Below are positions 31,479 to 42,026 of a DNA stretch of 64,000 nucleotides, one piece after another. The first letter of the stretch is position 1, and each line of letters opens with the position of its first letter. Position numbers and translations under genes: made by a program. The notes under the pieces are model-generated. The model worked only from the letters and a program-made list of their open reading frames with translations. It had not been told where the DNA came from and did not search any database. The DNA is taken from positions 9,743,962-9,807,961 of the forward strand of contig NC_067208.1 of the NCBI RefSeq assembly GCF_026262505.1. The letters run 5' to 3'. Source of the DNA: Trichomonas vaginalis G3. Its lineage: Eukaryota; Parabasalia; Trichomonadida; Trichomonadidae.

Positions 31479-33630
31479 TTACTTCATGCAATGTTTAACT
31501 ATTTCACCATCTTCTTTAACACCCCAGTACTTACGCTTGGAGAGGACATGAACTTCGGTGAAAATTTTGTCCAATTTGAATTGACCCATCTTTTCACCGA
31601 CCATACCCATTTCAATGAGTTTGTTGTATCCTTCTTCGTTCGTCATGAGTGCGTCAATGTTCTAATAGTAAACCTTGACTTTCGATTTGACTTCCGAGAA
31701 GAACTCATTGTAGTTGTCAAGGACTGCTTTTGCGAACTGAGGGTAAGACCAATGTTCGACAATAGGTTTTAATGTGGTTACTAAGCCACTTTGACCTTGA
31801 GTGAATTCGTACTTCAAAACAAAAGGAGAAAACCTTTCAACAAAGTTGTCGACCTTCTCATAATGTTTACTCTTCATCTCTTGAGGTTTCTTAATGGAAT
31901 ATCCCCATGTCGAATTCATAAGCAATTTGAGTGTCATTGCAAGTTTGGGGTTTGAAGCTTTCCTAATATCATACAGTTGTTGTATGACTTTTCCAACTGT
32001 ATAGTTCCTTCCCGGAACTCACCATCTTCGTTTGGAATTCCAGTCGGAATATATTGGACAAACCTCATGTACGCAGCGTTAAGGTCGACATAGTATATCT
32101 TTTCGTTTGAGTCGAACTTGTCGCAACCAATTGGTCCAGTTTGTGGAAATTCAAGTGAGTTTCTTATCTTCTGCGAAACTTCTCCTGTTATCTCATAAAC
32201 ATCGTCGAAGCAACCTGTTTCATATAAAACCTTCTGACCTAACTCAGATGCTCTCCAATACAATTTGACGTCAATTGGATGTCTCAATGGAAGTTTGTTT
32301 ATAGCATCTTGAAGTTCTTGCAACCTCATTGGAAGTTCTTCTGGTTCAGGTTGGTATCCGAACAAACCAACTCCTTGTGGAACTGTGTACTTCTTTTGTA
32401 CTAGAACTTTGTCTGGAACAACTTTTGGTCTTGCTAACAATGAAAGTTTGTTTCGTCTTTTGGTACAAAAGTTTCTGTCAGCTTGTCATCTGGAATTGGT
32501 TCCAACAAACCTTTCTCGAAAAGAATGTTTACAGCTCTGACAATGTTGCACTTGCCTTTTCCGAACAATGGGTTTGTAAGACTTTCATTCAACATGAAGT
32601 GGTTGTGGACAATTACAATCTTCAACCATGGTAAGTCTTTGTCAACAACATAGTCGTCATGTGAAGAACCTTTAGCTGTAGGTATGTTGACTCGGATATT
32701 GACATTTGCCAACGGTGCAATTTTTGCCAAATTGACCTCTGAGAATGTACCTTGTCTTCACACATGACTCAGATACTTCATCTTCTCATCTGTAACAAGA
32801 CCAGAGTTCCTGAGACATGTAAGAATGCAAGGTTCGTTGACAATTGTTTCAATTGAATTGTAAATTCCATACCTTGTCAAGTCAATGTCAGACTTATTTA
32901 TGAAGGGGAAGTATCCAGCATGTTGTCTGACTGCTTGAGGGTTAGGTTGGTACCATTCGAACTTGACACTTGCAATTCCTTCAATTGCATTCAAAATGTC
33001 TGATTCGGAGTCAACCATTTGTTCTCTCTTTGTAGTCTTGAAAGCGTCAAGAAGTTTTGCGGCTGTTTGTTCATTGCCATGTGCATAGTAAATGTGACCA
33101 TCCAAATCTGTTATGGTCAATCTGAGATTGTGTCCTTTCTTATTTCCGTCTTGAATTGCAGCAAGTACACCCATGAAGCCTTCTTTGTTCTTTCCTTCGT
33201 CAAAGTTTACTGTAAAGGTTCGACCAGATGTAATTTGACTTCTAACTTCACGATACTTTTCATATGCATATCTTGTTCTTTCCATGGGAGCATGTGCTTC
33301 TTCACCTTTTCCTTTTTTCCTTCTCAAAGGATGCAATTGTTCGTCATGTTTCCAGTAGAATCTTGCGAAGCCGTCGTGTCCTTCAACTTGAGGTTCACTA
33401 ACATCGAAAGGCATGTCCATAAGACGTTCTTCTTCTAACCGCTCTAGTCTGTTTGGATAATTGGCACGTGCTGTTTCCAAATCTAATTCGTAGGTCAGAC
33501 CAGCCAGTTTGTCATAGACTTTTATGGGTCTTCCTTTCTTATATTTAAACTTCTTCGAAACTCTCCAACCATATCTTTGCAACTCTGCTTTTATTCTAGC
33601 AGACTTTCTGTCCATTCTATATGGGGGCAT
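31479..33630 (-). pseudogene. Outer-element DNA polymerase B, decayed
   Basis: Runs from an ATG at 33630 to a stop at 31479, in at least four frames. The N-terminal 290 codons (32758-33630) carry the EPCILTCLRNSG signature, and the next piece carries HNHFMLNE, matching the Maverick N-terminal component. 31934-32440 has Pol A (YYVDLNAAY); 31662-31937 has Pol B (LLMNSTWGY). The Pol C region reads NID directly after an in-frame stop near 31661. Frame changes lie near 32745, 32437 and 31935. No exonuclease motif is visible, and total length (~717 codons) leaves little room for one. N-terminal component and palm were in one gene here, unlike in Maverick-1. Confidence 0.75.
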
Positions 33631-33714
33631 TTTTATAAAAATAAAAAAATATTTTTTTTCTTTACTTTACATAACCGCCTGCTGCCATAAGTCTTTGACG
33701 CCAACCCATACCAG

Positions 33715-34245
33715 CTAATGAAGGTTGACTTGGTTAGTTTGGAAACTAAACTTTGGTTTTGGTTTATCTTCAGTTTTTGGTTTCTCTTCTTCTATCGGTT
33801 TTTCGTCACTTTTCGGTTCCTCTGACTTTACTTCACTTGCAGGAACAGTTGTGTCGTCAACATCTTCATAAATATCATATGCCATTTGTTTTTGTTTTCC
33901 TTTCAACTTTTTGTGTTTGTTGTAAAGTTTAGAATATTTCGACTCTAAGTCAATGAGATGTTCTATAATGAACTGTTGGTCAGTGAAGTAAACTTTTCCA
34001 TCTGTTGTCTCGAAAGCTCCTTCAGACTTCAATATTTTATTTGTGAGAGTCTGTTTCTTTTTTGAGATACTAGCCGTTCTATTTCTATGAAAAGTGACTT
34101 TATAGTTAGAGTTTGTATTTCCAGACCTGGCACTTTCTATTATTGAATTTTTCTCTTCATCTGTAAGTTCTTTGACAGGTTTTGACAATGGTTCTGAACT
34201 TTTTGTTTGTGGTGTCAAATCTACCGTTTCAACTTCTTCGGTCAT
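33715..34245 (-). CDS. Charged protein, 176 aa, possible relative of the 145-aa capsid neighbour
   Basis: The ATG at 34245 follows TTTTTTACTGAGATGAA. It shares with 5629-6066 an N-terminal EEKNSIIESARSG-type helix followed by strands and a long Lys/Glu/Pro linker. A second frame just past its stop (to about 33667) reads SLAGMGWRQRLMAAGGYVK, so the true C-terminus may have been cut off by a one-base slip. Function unknown. Confidence 0.5.
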   Translation of the reverse strand: MTEEVETVDLTPQTKSSEPLSKPVKELTDEEKNSIIESARSGNTNSNYKVTFHRNRTASISKKKQTLTNKILKSEGAFETTDGKVYFTDQQFIIEHLIDLESKYSKLYNKHKKLKGKQKQMAYDIYEDVDDTTVPASEVKSEEPKSDEKPIEEEKPKTEDKPKPKFSFQTNQVNLH

Positions 34246-34264
34246 TTCATCTCAGTAAAAAATT

Positions 34265-34429
34265 TTAATTTGGTTTGTTTTCAACTGGTTGTTGTTGTGG
34301 AGGTGGGATGGTTCCTTTAATAATATCATTCAGTTTCACATGCTGAGCCTGACTATATGGTATCGGTTTAAATGCTGGAAGCCGACAAATCCATCTTGAA
34401 CTTATTTGTCTCAATGCTGCATTGTTCAT
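34265..34429 (-). CDS. Small Pro/Gln-rich protein, 54 aa
   Basis: The ATG at 34429 follows TTTTTTATTGAGATGAA, the same leader type as 34245. It has a basic helix (ALRQISSRWICRLPAF), then a polar tail with PPPQQQP. Packed 19 bases from the next gene on the same strand. No family recognised. Confidence 0.45.
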   Translation of the reverse strand: MNNAALRQISSRWICRLPAFKPIPYSQAQHVKLNDIIKGTIPPPQQQPVENKPN

Positions 34430-34448
34430 TTCATCTCAATAAAAAACT

Positions 34449-34850
34449 TTACATTCTCCACGTTTGAGGCGGTTGAGGTTGGTTATTGTTTACCCACTGT
34501 TGTGCATGGTTATATCCTCTGTTAAAGAATCTTTCACCTTGGTCCATATAGTGTTCCTGCTTGGTTATAGTAGTCATTTGCTTTGTTATAATAGTTTCCT
34601 GCTTGTCTTCCTACATTGTCCATCCATCCTTGAACTTTTCCTCTTGTTTCAGGATTTGGAATAAGATTTGTTGCATCTCGTGCTACATCCCAACCTTTCT
34701 GTACAGTTTGTATAATAGGTTGTGCTTTCTCTTTAAGTATACCTAATGTACTCAAAATCTTCCTTCAACTCCAAATACACCTCTGGCTATTGTTCCCACT
34801 GCGGGTAAAAATCTAGATGCGACTCCTGCTAATGCGCCAAATAAACCCAT
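34449..34850 (-). pseudogene. Minor virion protein with hydrophobic Gly/Ala head, two frame changes
   Basis: The ATG at 34850 begins MGLFGALAGVASRFLPAVG, an amphipathic/hydrophobic head. The frame stops at 34752, while another frame continues with helical sequence to 34534, and a third from 34547 to 34449 (Asn/Gln/Pro-rich). Read in order, the three pieces make a ~130-residue protein like those at 23435 and 51995. Role by analogy: an internal capsid protein that acts on membranes. Confidence 0.5.
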
Positions 34851-34867
34851 TTCTTATAGGGTAAAAA

Positions 34868-35826
34868 ATGACGAATCCAAACAAGGACCCCTATGTTTCT
34901 AAAGCGACAAAGAAAGCACTCATGATAAAAATCTTTAGTTCAACACCAAATGCTTGGTTTATGGATATCTTGGAAAACATTCCGAGAGTTAGAACAGATG
35001 GACCTCCATACTGGTTAATATTTGTTGGTCAAAACACAAGATACTGTGAAGCCATACCATTACAGTCCAAAGCTATTTTAGATATCTTAGCAGCTTTGAC
35101 AATATTCGTTGACAAATACCATCCAACAAAACTGACATCTGACTGTGAAAGTTCTTTCAAATCAGATGATGTAAAAAACTATCTGCGTTCAAAAAATGTA
35201 AACCAATATTTCATTGTCGACCAAAACCATTCTGCTCTTGGTGTCATTGACGGTTGTATAAAAATGTTAAGAGACTTAAACCAACCACAAGGTGGTGAAG
35301 CAAATGAAATGTCATATGACGACAAGTATAGACACTTCTCCATGGCAAAGATGAGACAAGTTTTAAATATTTACAATAGCCGTAAACAAAAAGGTTTGGG
35401 AAACCACTCCCCCGAAGAAATGAAAAACAACCTGACTTAGAGAAAGACTATATATTTAATAATTTAGTCAAAAGAGACAAACAAGAAAGAATGCCGGGCT
35501 TCAAACTTCAGAAAGGTGACAAAGTAAAAATAGAAATACCTAAACGCGACCCATATGAAAATACTATTGACTATGACAACAATGGGAACCCGACAGGTAC
35601 TCACATTCGTGTTCGTAAAAATAGAAGAAAGTATACAAGAGAATATTATGAAGTTTTAGGCAAACATGGCAAAATGTACACACTGCAAGCAGAAGATAAA
35701 ACTACTATTGTCAGACCTCGTTTCAAACTTGTCAAAGTTCAAGGTGGTATACTTTCAAAGACAGTTCCTAACAAATATAAGACAACTCCTGACGAATATG
35801 CTAAAGAAGTTGAAAATGACGACTAA
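34868..35826 (+). pseudogene. Outer-element integrase, frameshifted
   Basis: The ATG at 34868 opens a core with a first Asp in FMDILENIP, LTSDCESSFKSDD (second Asp), and LGVIDGCIKM with Asp at the position of the usual Glu (35 residues further). The first frame ends at 35440, and the C-terminal domain (KGDKVKIEIPKRD...REYYEVLG) is in another frame to 35826. Open sequence bridges them from about 35428, so one base slip near an A run is the likely cause. Diverged from the Maverick-1 integrase, with the same domain order. Confidence 0.75.
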
Positions 35827-37493
35827 GCAATTCTATACCATGCGTAAACTGTCATGTAAGGTGGCATGTATTCTTTACTTTGTCCCGTTGTTTGCGTATA
35901 TCCTGAAACGAAATGTGTATGGTTTCCTTCTCCCTGCGTGTTATTCCAGTAACAATTTATAGCAAACTTAACGTTCTCTTTAACATCATATCCTTTACCT
36001 TTTGTCATTCCTGACCAATCCCAATATCTATGACTATGCCAACCTGCTTGAGATGTACTTAAATCTATATAGTGACTGTGTGCAGGTAAATTTTCACCTG
36101 AAATCGTTTTACTTCCACCTGTTTCCTTTGAAGAGTTTGCACAATACAAAAACCTGTCGACTATTTGTTCCCATGCACCAACACCAAACATTACTTGAGG
36201 ACCTCTTGCATCCATAGATATATAAATAGAACCTACTGGGTTCATTAAATCAAACATATGAGATATTATAGGATTGTCTCTTTTGAACTTAAAATATAAT
36301 GCAACTATTTCGGGTTTCTTCTGGTTTGTGTCAGAATATTTTTTATAATATAATCTTATGTTTTCAGAGTAAGTGAAGTCTTGACTATAATATTTATTTC
36401 TGTCATCTTCATAATAGTATACTATTCTTGTTTTGTCTATTGCATTATATCTTTTATATCTATAATAATCTAAATATAATGTTAGCTTTTGTTCATCTAC
36501 ATGTGGTGTTCTGTCGTCATCTCCATAGTCATAATAATATGGTGCCGGAGCTGGGTCAGGTAATATCATATCCACCATTTCATAAACTCTTAAATATTTC
36601 TTTTGTTCGTCTCCATATAAGTTTAAGTAGCAGTTGTTGTCTAATGGAACTTTAGCTTGTGTACCATCATTCTTTTTATAGCTTACATACATTTCATTGT
36701 TATTTTTCGGAATGAGTTTATACCGTGTACCATTTTCTAAGGACTGTACCAACTGCCATCTAAAATATTTATTTTCTTCATTGACAGAAAAGTCACCAAC
36801 AATAGTTTCAATATTTTTTGTTCCTATCAAACTTTGGTATATTTCATTGACATATGTTTTATCTGCTTTATTTTCAAGGCTAACGTTTAAGTCTGTTATT
36901 TCAGAAGATGTATGTGTATGTCCAACGTCACTTTTCCTGTTTAAGGTTTCTTGTAAGTTTGTAATATTTGCAATGGTATGTGTATGAGTCTTGTTTGCTT
37001 TTGTCTCTAATGTTTCCTTAAGACTTGGTATTTGGTTAATATAATGTATATGAGTCTTTTTAGAATATTCGTTTTCAGCTCTTGTCACTTCACTTGACAT
37101 TTTATTGTCAACATATGTTTTGTCTGCTAGTTCAGGATGAGTATGTTCTTTTATTGCATAAGCATTGTTAGCTCTTTTTTCTTCTTTTGCTATTGCATCG
37201 TCTACATATTCTTTGTCTGCTTTGTTGTCAACATCTGCTTTCAAAAGAAGTTCATTTATAGGTTTCTCGTTTAAAGTTCCTTTTGTTGGATATATACAGA
37301 CAGTATTGTTCTTATTGTCTTGAAATAGAAACTCATCTGTTATAGGGTTTAATGTCAGTTTTAAGTCACCCCCTTTCAATGACTCAGATATCTTAGAATA
37401 GTTTGAAAAGTTTGTTGTGTTCTTATTTAGAGCTTGCATAATGAGTTGTCGGTTGTGTTGTATTTCTCTCATAGACGCTGTTTCATTTGACAT
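35823..37493 (-). CDS. Tail-fibre-like protein with intact collar tip, 556 aa
   Basis: The ATG at 37493 is preceded by TTTTATCTATAATAAAA. An N-terminal ~90 residues are followed by phage tail-fibre repeats (LETKANKTHTHTIANITNLQ, NRKSDVGHTHTSSEITDL), a Tyr-rich middle of ~170 residues, and then the tip: NPVGSIYISMDA, AWEQIVDRFLYCANSSKETG, AHSHYI and HTHFVSG, ending YMPPYMTVYAWYRIA. It is the uninterrupted counterpart of 16379-19309, shorter because it lacks the FDP repeats. Probable virion receptor-binding fibre. It overlaps the integrase stop by four bases. Confidence 0.82.
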   Translation of the reverse strand: MSNETASMREIQHNRQLIMQALNKNTTNFSNYSKISESLKGGDLKLTLNPITDEFLFQDNKNNTVCIYPTKGTLNEKPINELLLKADVDNKADKEYVDDAIAKEEKRANNAYAIKEHTHPELADKTYVDNKMSSEVTRAENEYSKKTHIHYINQIPSLKETLETKANKTHTHTIANITNLQETLNRKSDVGHTHTSSEITDLNVSLENKADKTYVNEIYQSLIGTKNIETIVGDFSVNEENKYFRWQLVQSLENGTRYKLIPKNNNEMYVSYKKNDGTQAKVPLDNNCYLNLYGDEQKKYLRVYEMVDMILPDPAPAPYYYDYGDDDRTPHVDEQKLTLYLDYYRYKRYNAIDKTRIVYYYEDDRNKYYSQDFTYSENIRLYYKKYSDTNQKKPEIVALYFKFKRDNPIISHMFDLMNPVGSIYISMDARGPQVMFGVGAWEQIVDRFLYCANSSKETGGSKTISGENLPAHSHYIDLSTSQAGWHSHRYWDWSGMTKGKGYDVKENVKFAINCYWNNTQGEGNHTHFVSGYTQTTGQSKEYMPPYMTVYAWYRIA

Positions 37494-37511
37494 TTTTATT
37501 ATAGATAAAAT

Positions 37512-37844
37512 ATGCTTCCAATAGAAAAAGAAAATTCTAGAGTTGCTACAACTAAACCATTAGATGAACTTTTTACTAATGTCGGTCAAAAGTTTGACTT
37601 AGATACTATAAAGCATGAAGGCTATCGTTTTGACTACCCATTAAGATGGTTAAGAGACCCATCTGTCACAAAAGCTATTGGCTTTCGAAGAATAAAGTTT
37701 GTGTCTGTAGAAGATAAAAGTTTTCCATTTATTGTAAGGTTTCATATAGATTATACATCTGAAGGGCAACGAAAAATGTGGGAAGAAATTGAGCTAATAC
37801 AAGTTGACCTCTCATCTTCTCTACAGACTGCATTAAAAATATAG
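37512..37844 (+). pseudogene. Minor virion protein, N-terminal remnant at the Maverick-2 junction
   Basis: The ATG at 37512 is divergent from the fibre gene. It shares with 22326-23207 the block (E)-x-YP-x-x-W followed by A-I-(G/E)-(F/I)-R and then a strand pair. It stops after 110 codons, about 20 bases before the Maverick-2 junction at 37866. The rest of the gene is not seen on the far side of Maverick-2, so the junction removed it. Confidence 0.55.
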
Positions 37845-37865
37845 AAGATAAAATAAATTCATGTT

Positions 37866-38810
37866 AACCCTTACGACTACTTTTTACCAATTTACTCCAA
37901 CACTCCTGACGCATACCAATTTGACACTCTCATTCAAAGCAGAAAAGGAGGACATAAACCATTCCTCATCTTCATTAATGTTAACACTCGCAAAGCTTTT
38001 GCATATCCAATGAGGAATAAAGGAACTCATGATGTTTTAAGAGTTTTACAAAAGTTTGTAGCAGAACATAGCCCAAGTACTTTAACATCAGACCAGGATT
38101 CAGCATACCTCAGCAATGAAATCACAGAATTTCTCATTAAGCATAACATAACTCACTACACTACTGAAGACCATAACCATAACATACTCGGCATCATAAA
38201 CCGCTTCATAAGGACTCTCAGAGATTTAAATCAAGAGCGAGACTTTACCGAAGAAACAATGAAACACTTTCTCGAAGTTTACAATTCCTCAACACATTCT
38301 ACAACAGGACATACACCAAATTCAATGACACAACAACAAGAAGAAAAGTATATACAAAAGAAACGGAGCCAAACACAAAATATCAGAAATTCAACACAAT
38401 TTACCCTCATTCCTGGTACAAAAGTTCGTGTAGTTCTTGACGACAAACCGCTGACAAAGAAACGTTTAAGGTTAAGTCGAAATTATTATATCGTAGACTC
38501 TACGCAAGGTAATGGATATCTTATAAAAGCTGCTGACGACTCCATAGCATTTTACCCTCGTCATAAATTAGTCGAAAGTAGTAATGGCAAACTTGCTGAA
38601 ACCATTGACGAAGCAAAGCGAGGAGTGGTTATTGAAATACTTGGCTATAACACAAACGATGACACTTATAAAGTAAGATATGAAGGAGGCGTTGAAGATG
38701 TTATACCATCTAAGAACTTGAGAGAGTCAAAGCCAACACATCTGGGACCATTAGAGCGGGAGTACTGGAAAGATAAAAACATGCCAGAAAGAATAAGAAA
38801 ATTCTTCTAA
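37866..38810 (+). pseudogene. Integrase, 5'-truncated by the junction
   Basis: Open from the junction. The first matching residues are NPYDYFLPIYSN, about residue 50 of the Maverick-1 enzyme, so the N-terminal domain and start are gone. The core has the same DD and the same Asn at the third catalytic position as Maverick-1, and the C-terminal domain is whole. An ATG at 38010 could start only a piece lacking the first catalytic Asp. Confidence 0.85.
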
Positions 38811-38845
38811 ACTTTTTCGTTGGATGTAAATCAGACAAAATAATT

Positions 38846-38930
38846 TTTAGGTGAAGAGGTGAGATTTCACCTCTTTTTTCACCTGTTTTTTCACCCTCGC
38901 CGCTTTGCGGCTCTGACCCTTTGGGTCTCG
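38846..38930. repeat. GGTGA/TCACC module followed by two GC palindromes
   Basis: AGGTGAAGAGGTGAGATTTC is followed by TCACC blocks, then CGCCGCTTTGCGGC (38897-38910) and GACCCTTTGGGTC (38915-38927). Both palindromes are perfect, while the Maverick-1 versions (15051-15077) carry differences. Confidence 0.75.
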
Positions 38931-39010
38931 TGAATTTTCATGAATTTCCGTAAGATAGAAAAAATAAAGTTAGTTTTATTTTTATTTATTTTTTATTTTG
39001 TATAAAAGAT

Positions 39011-39976
39011 ATGATTTCAACAATCGGCACAACAACAATTCAAGCCGCGAACGGCGGGACTCTGTCCACAACAACTTCACCAAACTCGTTAGTCATGAAT
39101 CCAACATCTATGTTAGTAGAGATGGAAAGCTTCATTCCTTCTTCATTTACTTTCGAAACAGAAATACAAAAAATTAAGCAGGAACTTTTAACAAGTAATT
39201 TAGACTGTAGTGCGAAAGATGAAACAAATGAACAGTATCTTTATGAAATGGAGGACCTCATCGACCATTTACCTAAACTACCTGAAATTCAGCATCAAAA
39301 ACTAACTATTCCTGAATTCGACGAAATTGAAGTCAAAGCAACTGACTCAGTAGAAATAAAGAAGTTCATACGTAAAGTAAATTATGAATTCCTTGGTTAT
39401 CATTGCAACCATAAAGTTATGGACAAAGATTGCGATATGGTATATAAGAATGTTTCTGAAATATATAAATCTGAAGAATTTAAGACCTACGACAACTTTG
39501 TTTCGTTAGTTGCTGAATGTGTTTGGGAAATAAGAGATAAAGATAGAAGAGGCAAAGTATGGAACGAACAACTAAGACCCGCTATATTTGAGATGAAGAG
39601 AGCAATTGACGCTTTAGTTGTTCTAGCAGGTAATGTTTCAATGTATAACACAAAAACGATGCCGCAATGTTCAAAATGTAAAGCAGCAATAAGGAAATAT
39701 AACTACTCCGTCAAAGAGATAGAAAGAATGCGAAACGACTATGCAGACTTAAAGAAAGAAGCAGAAAAGCCAGCAGAAGATAAAATGGACATGTTAGCAT
39801 TTCTGAACAAAAACTATCCAACAGTAGAAGATTTCCTTCTATCTGACGTCAAGAAGAAATATAAAGAGACTTTCGGCATTGTTAAAACTTTTGATATCCT
39901 CAGCGAAGAAATAGAAGCTACAAAACTGTTTAGGATTTCAAATATACATCGTACAATTCATGTAAAACGCTTGTGA
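39011..39976 (+). CDS. Hypothetical conserved Maverick protein, 321 aa (Maverick-2 copy)
   Basis: The ATG at 39011 follows TTTATTTTGTATAAAAGAT. Same length as 14001-14966 and only scattered substitutions, including the single CxxC (PQCSKCKAA). The conserved length after divergence supports the start and a working gene. Family unknown. It ends just before a GGTGA/TCACC module. Confidence 0.7.
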   Translation: MISTIGTTTIQAANGGTLSTTTSPNSLVMNPTSMLVEMESFIPSSFTFETEIQKIKQELLTSNLDCSAKDETNEQYLYEMEDLIDHLPKLPEIQHQKLTIPEFDEIEVKATDSVEIKKFIRKVNYEFLGYHCNHKVMDKDCDMVYKNVSEIYKSEEFKTYDNFVSLVAECVWEIRDKDRRGKVWNEQLRPAIFEMKRAIDALVVLAGNVSMYNTKTMPQCSKCKAAIRKYNYSVKEIERMRNDYADLKKEAEKPAEDKMDMLAFLNKNYPTVEDFLLSDVKKKYKETFGIVKTFDILSEEIEATKLFRISNIHRTIHVKRL

Positions 39977-40322
39977 AAAAAAGAGGTGAAAAATTAGGTG
40001 AAAAAAGAGGTGAAATCTCACCACTTCACCTAAATTATATTTTTGGTCATTTACACTCATATACGAAGAAGTCATGACAAAGCATTTACGATGAAATCTT
40101 GACAAGGCATTTACGAAGAAGTTATGACAAAGTCATGAGGGTGAAATCTTGACAAAGCATTTACGAAGAAGTTATGACAAAGCATTTACGAAGAAGTTAT
40201 GACAAAGCATTTACGAAGAAGTTATGACAAAGCATTTACGAAGAAGTTATGACAAAGTCATGAGGGTGAAAAATTAGGTGAAAAAAGAGGTGAAATCTCA
40301 CCTCTTCACCTAAATTATATTT
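39977..40322. repeat. Two GGTGA/TCACC modules flanking a 25-bp tandem repeat
   Basis: Modules lie at about 39980-40036 and 40262-40322. Between them are about six copies, some interrupted, of ACAAAGCATTTACGAAGAAG plus TTATG (25 bp). Maverick-1 has no such array here (its modules at 13945-14003 are adjacent), so the stretch expanded in Maverick-2. No gene. Confidence 0.85.
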
Positions 40323-40424
40323 TTGGTCAAAGCTTCCACGAGAGAAAAGATTCCTCATTTGCTAAGGATTCCAAAAATGAAAAAATCGTTGATTTCGGCT
40401 GAGAAAAAACGGCAAAAACCCTTC

Positions 40425-40485
40425 TTTCACGGGAACAAAGAAATAAAGAAGAAATAAAGTAAATTTTTTATTTATTCCCGTGGAA
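40425..40485. other. Imperfect inverted repeat, counterpart of 13766-13834
   Basis: TTCCCGTGGAA at 40475-40485 pairs with TTCACGGGAA upstream, with one base changed from the Maverick-1 arm. Confidence 0.5.
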
Positions 40486-40552
40486 GATAGAGCACTTTTA
40501 TGACACTTTTTATTCACGACAAACAAGACAAACAAAGAAAATAAGAAAATAC

Positions 40553-40625
40553 GGCGCTGTCGCGGTTCGAACCACAGACCCTGACCCCTCCATAACACCA
40601 CCTTAGACCACTGTGCTACGTAGCC
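40553..40625 (-). ncRNA. 73-nt tRNA-like sequence (Maverick-2 copy)
   Basis: Same length and same A and B boxes as 13626-13698, with changes only in the middle (GGTCAG for GATTAG). It again lies between the 124-aa gene and the palindrome. Structure remarks as for the Maverick-1 copy. Confidence 0.4.
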
Positions 40626-40666
40626 TGTCGACATAAGATTTTATAAATTGCATATTTGACGTAAAT

Positions 40667-41041
40667 TTATTTCCATCTGGCTTCCCACTGCATAAGATAT
40701 TCATACGTGTTTGTAAGACATTCATTAAACTTCTTTTCTATTGCATCTAATCTTGCGTTATTTTTTTCAATAACCTGTCTGTATTCTTCATCATCTCCAG
40801 CAGTGTTTGGGTCTTCACGTTTAAAATATTCATTGTTAACCAATTTTTTATCTACAAATTTTATTAGTGTTTGATTCACTTCGTTATGATAACGGTCATA
40901 TTCTTTCAATACGTAAGTGAAGACAAAATGCGTCGTACCTTCAATCTTAAAGCTTAAAGAACTTTCAACACAGTTTTGAGGGTCTGTCAGTGCGTCAATG
41001 AGATAGTATTCGAAGTCAGTCAATAATCTTTTTAAAGTCAT
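40667..41041 (-). CDS. Conserved small protein, 124 aa (Maverick-2 copy)
   Basis: The ATG at 41041 is preceded by TTTTATCCTGTATGAA. It differs from 13210-13584 at about two residues near the C-terminus. Function unknown. Confidence 0.65.
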   Translation of the reverse strand: MTLKRLLTDFEYYLIDALTDPQNCVESSLSFKIEGTTHFVFTYVLKEYDRYHNEVNQTLIKFVDKKLVNNEYFKREDPNTAGDDEEYRQVIEKNNARLDAIEKKFNECLTNTYEYLMQWEARWK

Positions 41042-41148
41042 TTCATACAGGATAAAATTTAATGTTGTGAAGAAATAGTGTTTATCTCAAAAAAAATAAA
41101 GTTAGTTTTTATTTTATTTATTTTTTTATTTTGTATGTAAAGACAGAT

Positions 41149-41976
41149 ATGTCAACATTAGAGAACACAACAACTGCTATCGTTCATGAAGTCATAAATG
41201 AAGAATACGAATACATAAAATATAACAAACAATTGAGACTCGTTCGTTCAGTCAAAGACGATATGTACCAGATGCAAAGTATAATGAACGCTCTTCGTTC
41301 TACAAAGCAAGCATATCATTGGTTTGAAAACCAACAGACAAAAGAACTTTTAGAAGAATTTCCTCATATGATTGCTTCCCTCGGAAAACCGAGAGAAGAG
41401 ATTCCGTACGAAAATCGCAAGAATTTGGCTCCTGGTTTGAAAGGATATTATGTTCATAGACTTTTAGTAAATGCTGTAGCAATGTGGGATTCACCTCGTT
41501 ATGCTTGTTATATTTTCATGATGTTAGATGAACTATATAAAGCAGAACGTGGAGAGATGGAAAAGAAACTTCAAGCAAAAGATGAAGTCATTGAATCCAA
41601 AGACAAAAGCATACAGAAAAGAATACCACGTTCAGTACCAAAAGGAAAGGAAAAGAGCTATAAGTATATGATTTACGCTGAAGAGTTGGAGAAAGAAGAA
41701 GATAAAGATATGGTTATGTTGCATTTAGTCAGAAGAAACAACAAGAGCTTTTATGACTTAGCTAAGATATATAAATCTGACAGAAACTGGTTCTATCGTG
41801 AAAACTTACCGATTTCAATGACACCGAATGAGCAAATAAAGGAAATTGTCAAAAATACTCTTCTTCAAACACACTATGACATCAAAGGTTGTACAATACT
41901 TACATTCAAAGAAGACTTAACATTACTGAAGGAAAAAATAACAGAATATTTCGACAACTTCAAAGAGGAAGAATGA
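41149..41976 (+). CDS. KilA-N domain protein, 275 aa (Maverick-2 copy)
   Basis: The ATG at 41149 is the first in frame here, which fixes the start for both copies. KilA-N landmarks are unchanged apart from WASPR to WDSPR. A few substitutions lie in the linker and the C-terminal domain. Intact, DNA-binding regulator by family. Confidence 0.75.
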   Translation: MSTLENTTTAIVHEVINEEYEYIKYNKQLRLVRSVKDDMYQMQSIMNALRSTKQAYHWFENQQTKELLEEFPHMIASLGKPREEIPYENRKNLAPGLKGYYVHRLLVNAVAMWDSPRYACYIFMMLDELYKAERGEMEKKLQAKDEVIESKDKSIQKRIPRSVPKGKEKSYKYMIYAEELEKEEDKDMVMLHLVRRNNKSFYDLAKIYKSDRNWFYRENLPISMTPNEQIKEIVKNTLLQTHYDIKGCTILTFKEDLTLLKEKITEYFDNFKEEE

Positions 41977-42026
41977 AAATCTACACTATATTTTTTATAA
42001 GAATTTTTTATCTTGTATGAAAGAAC

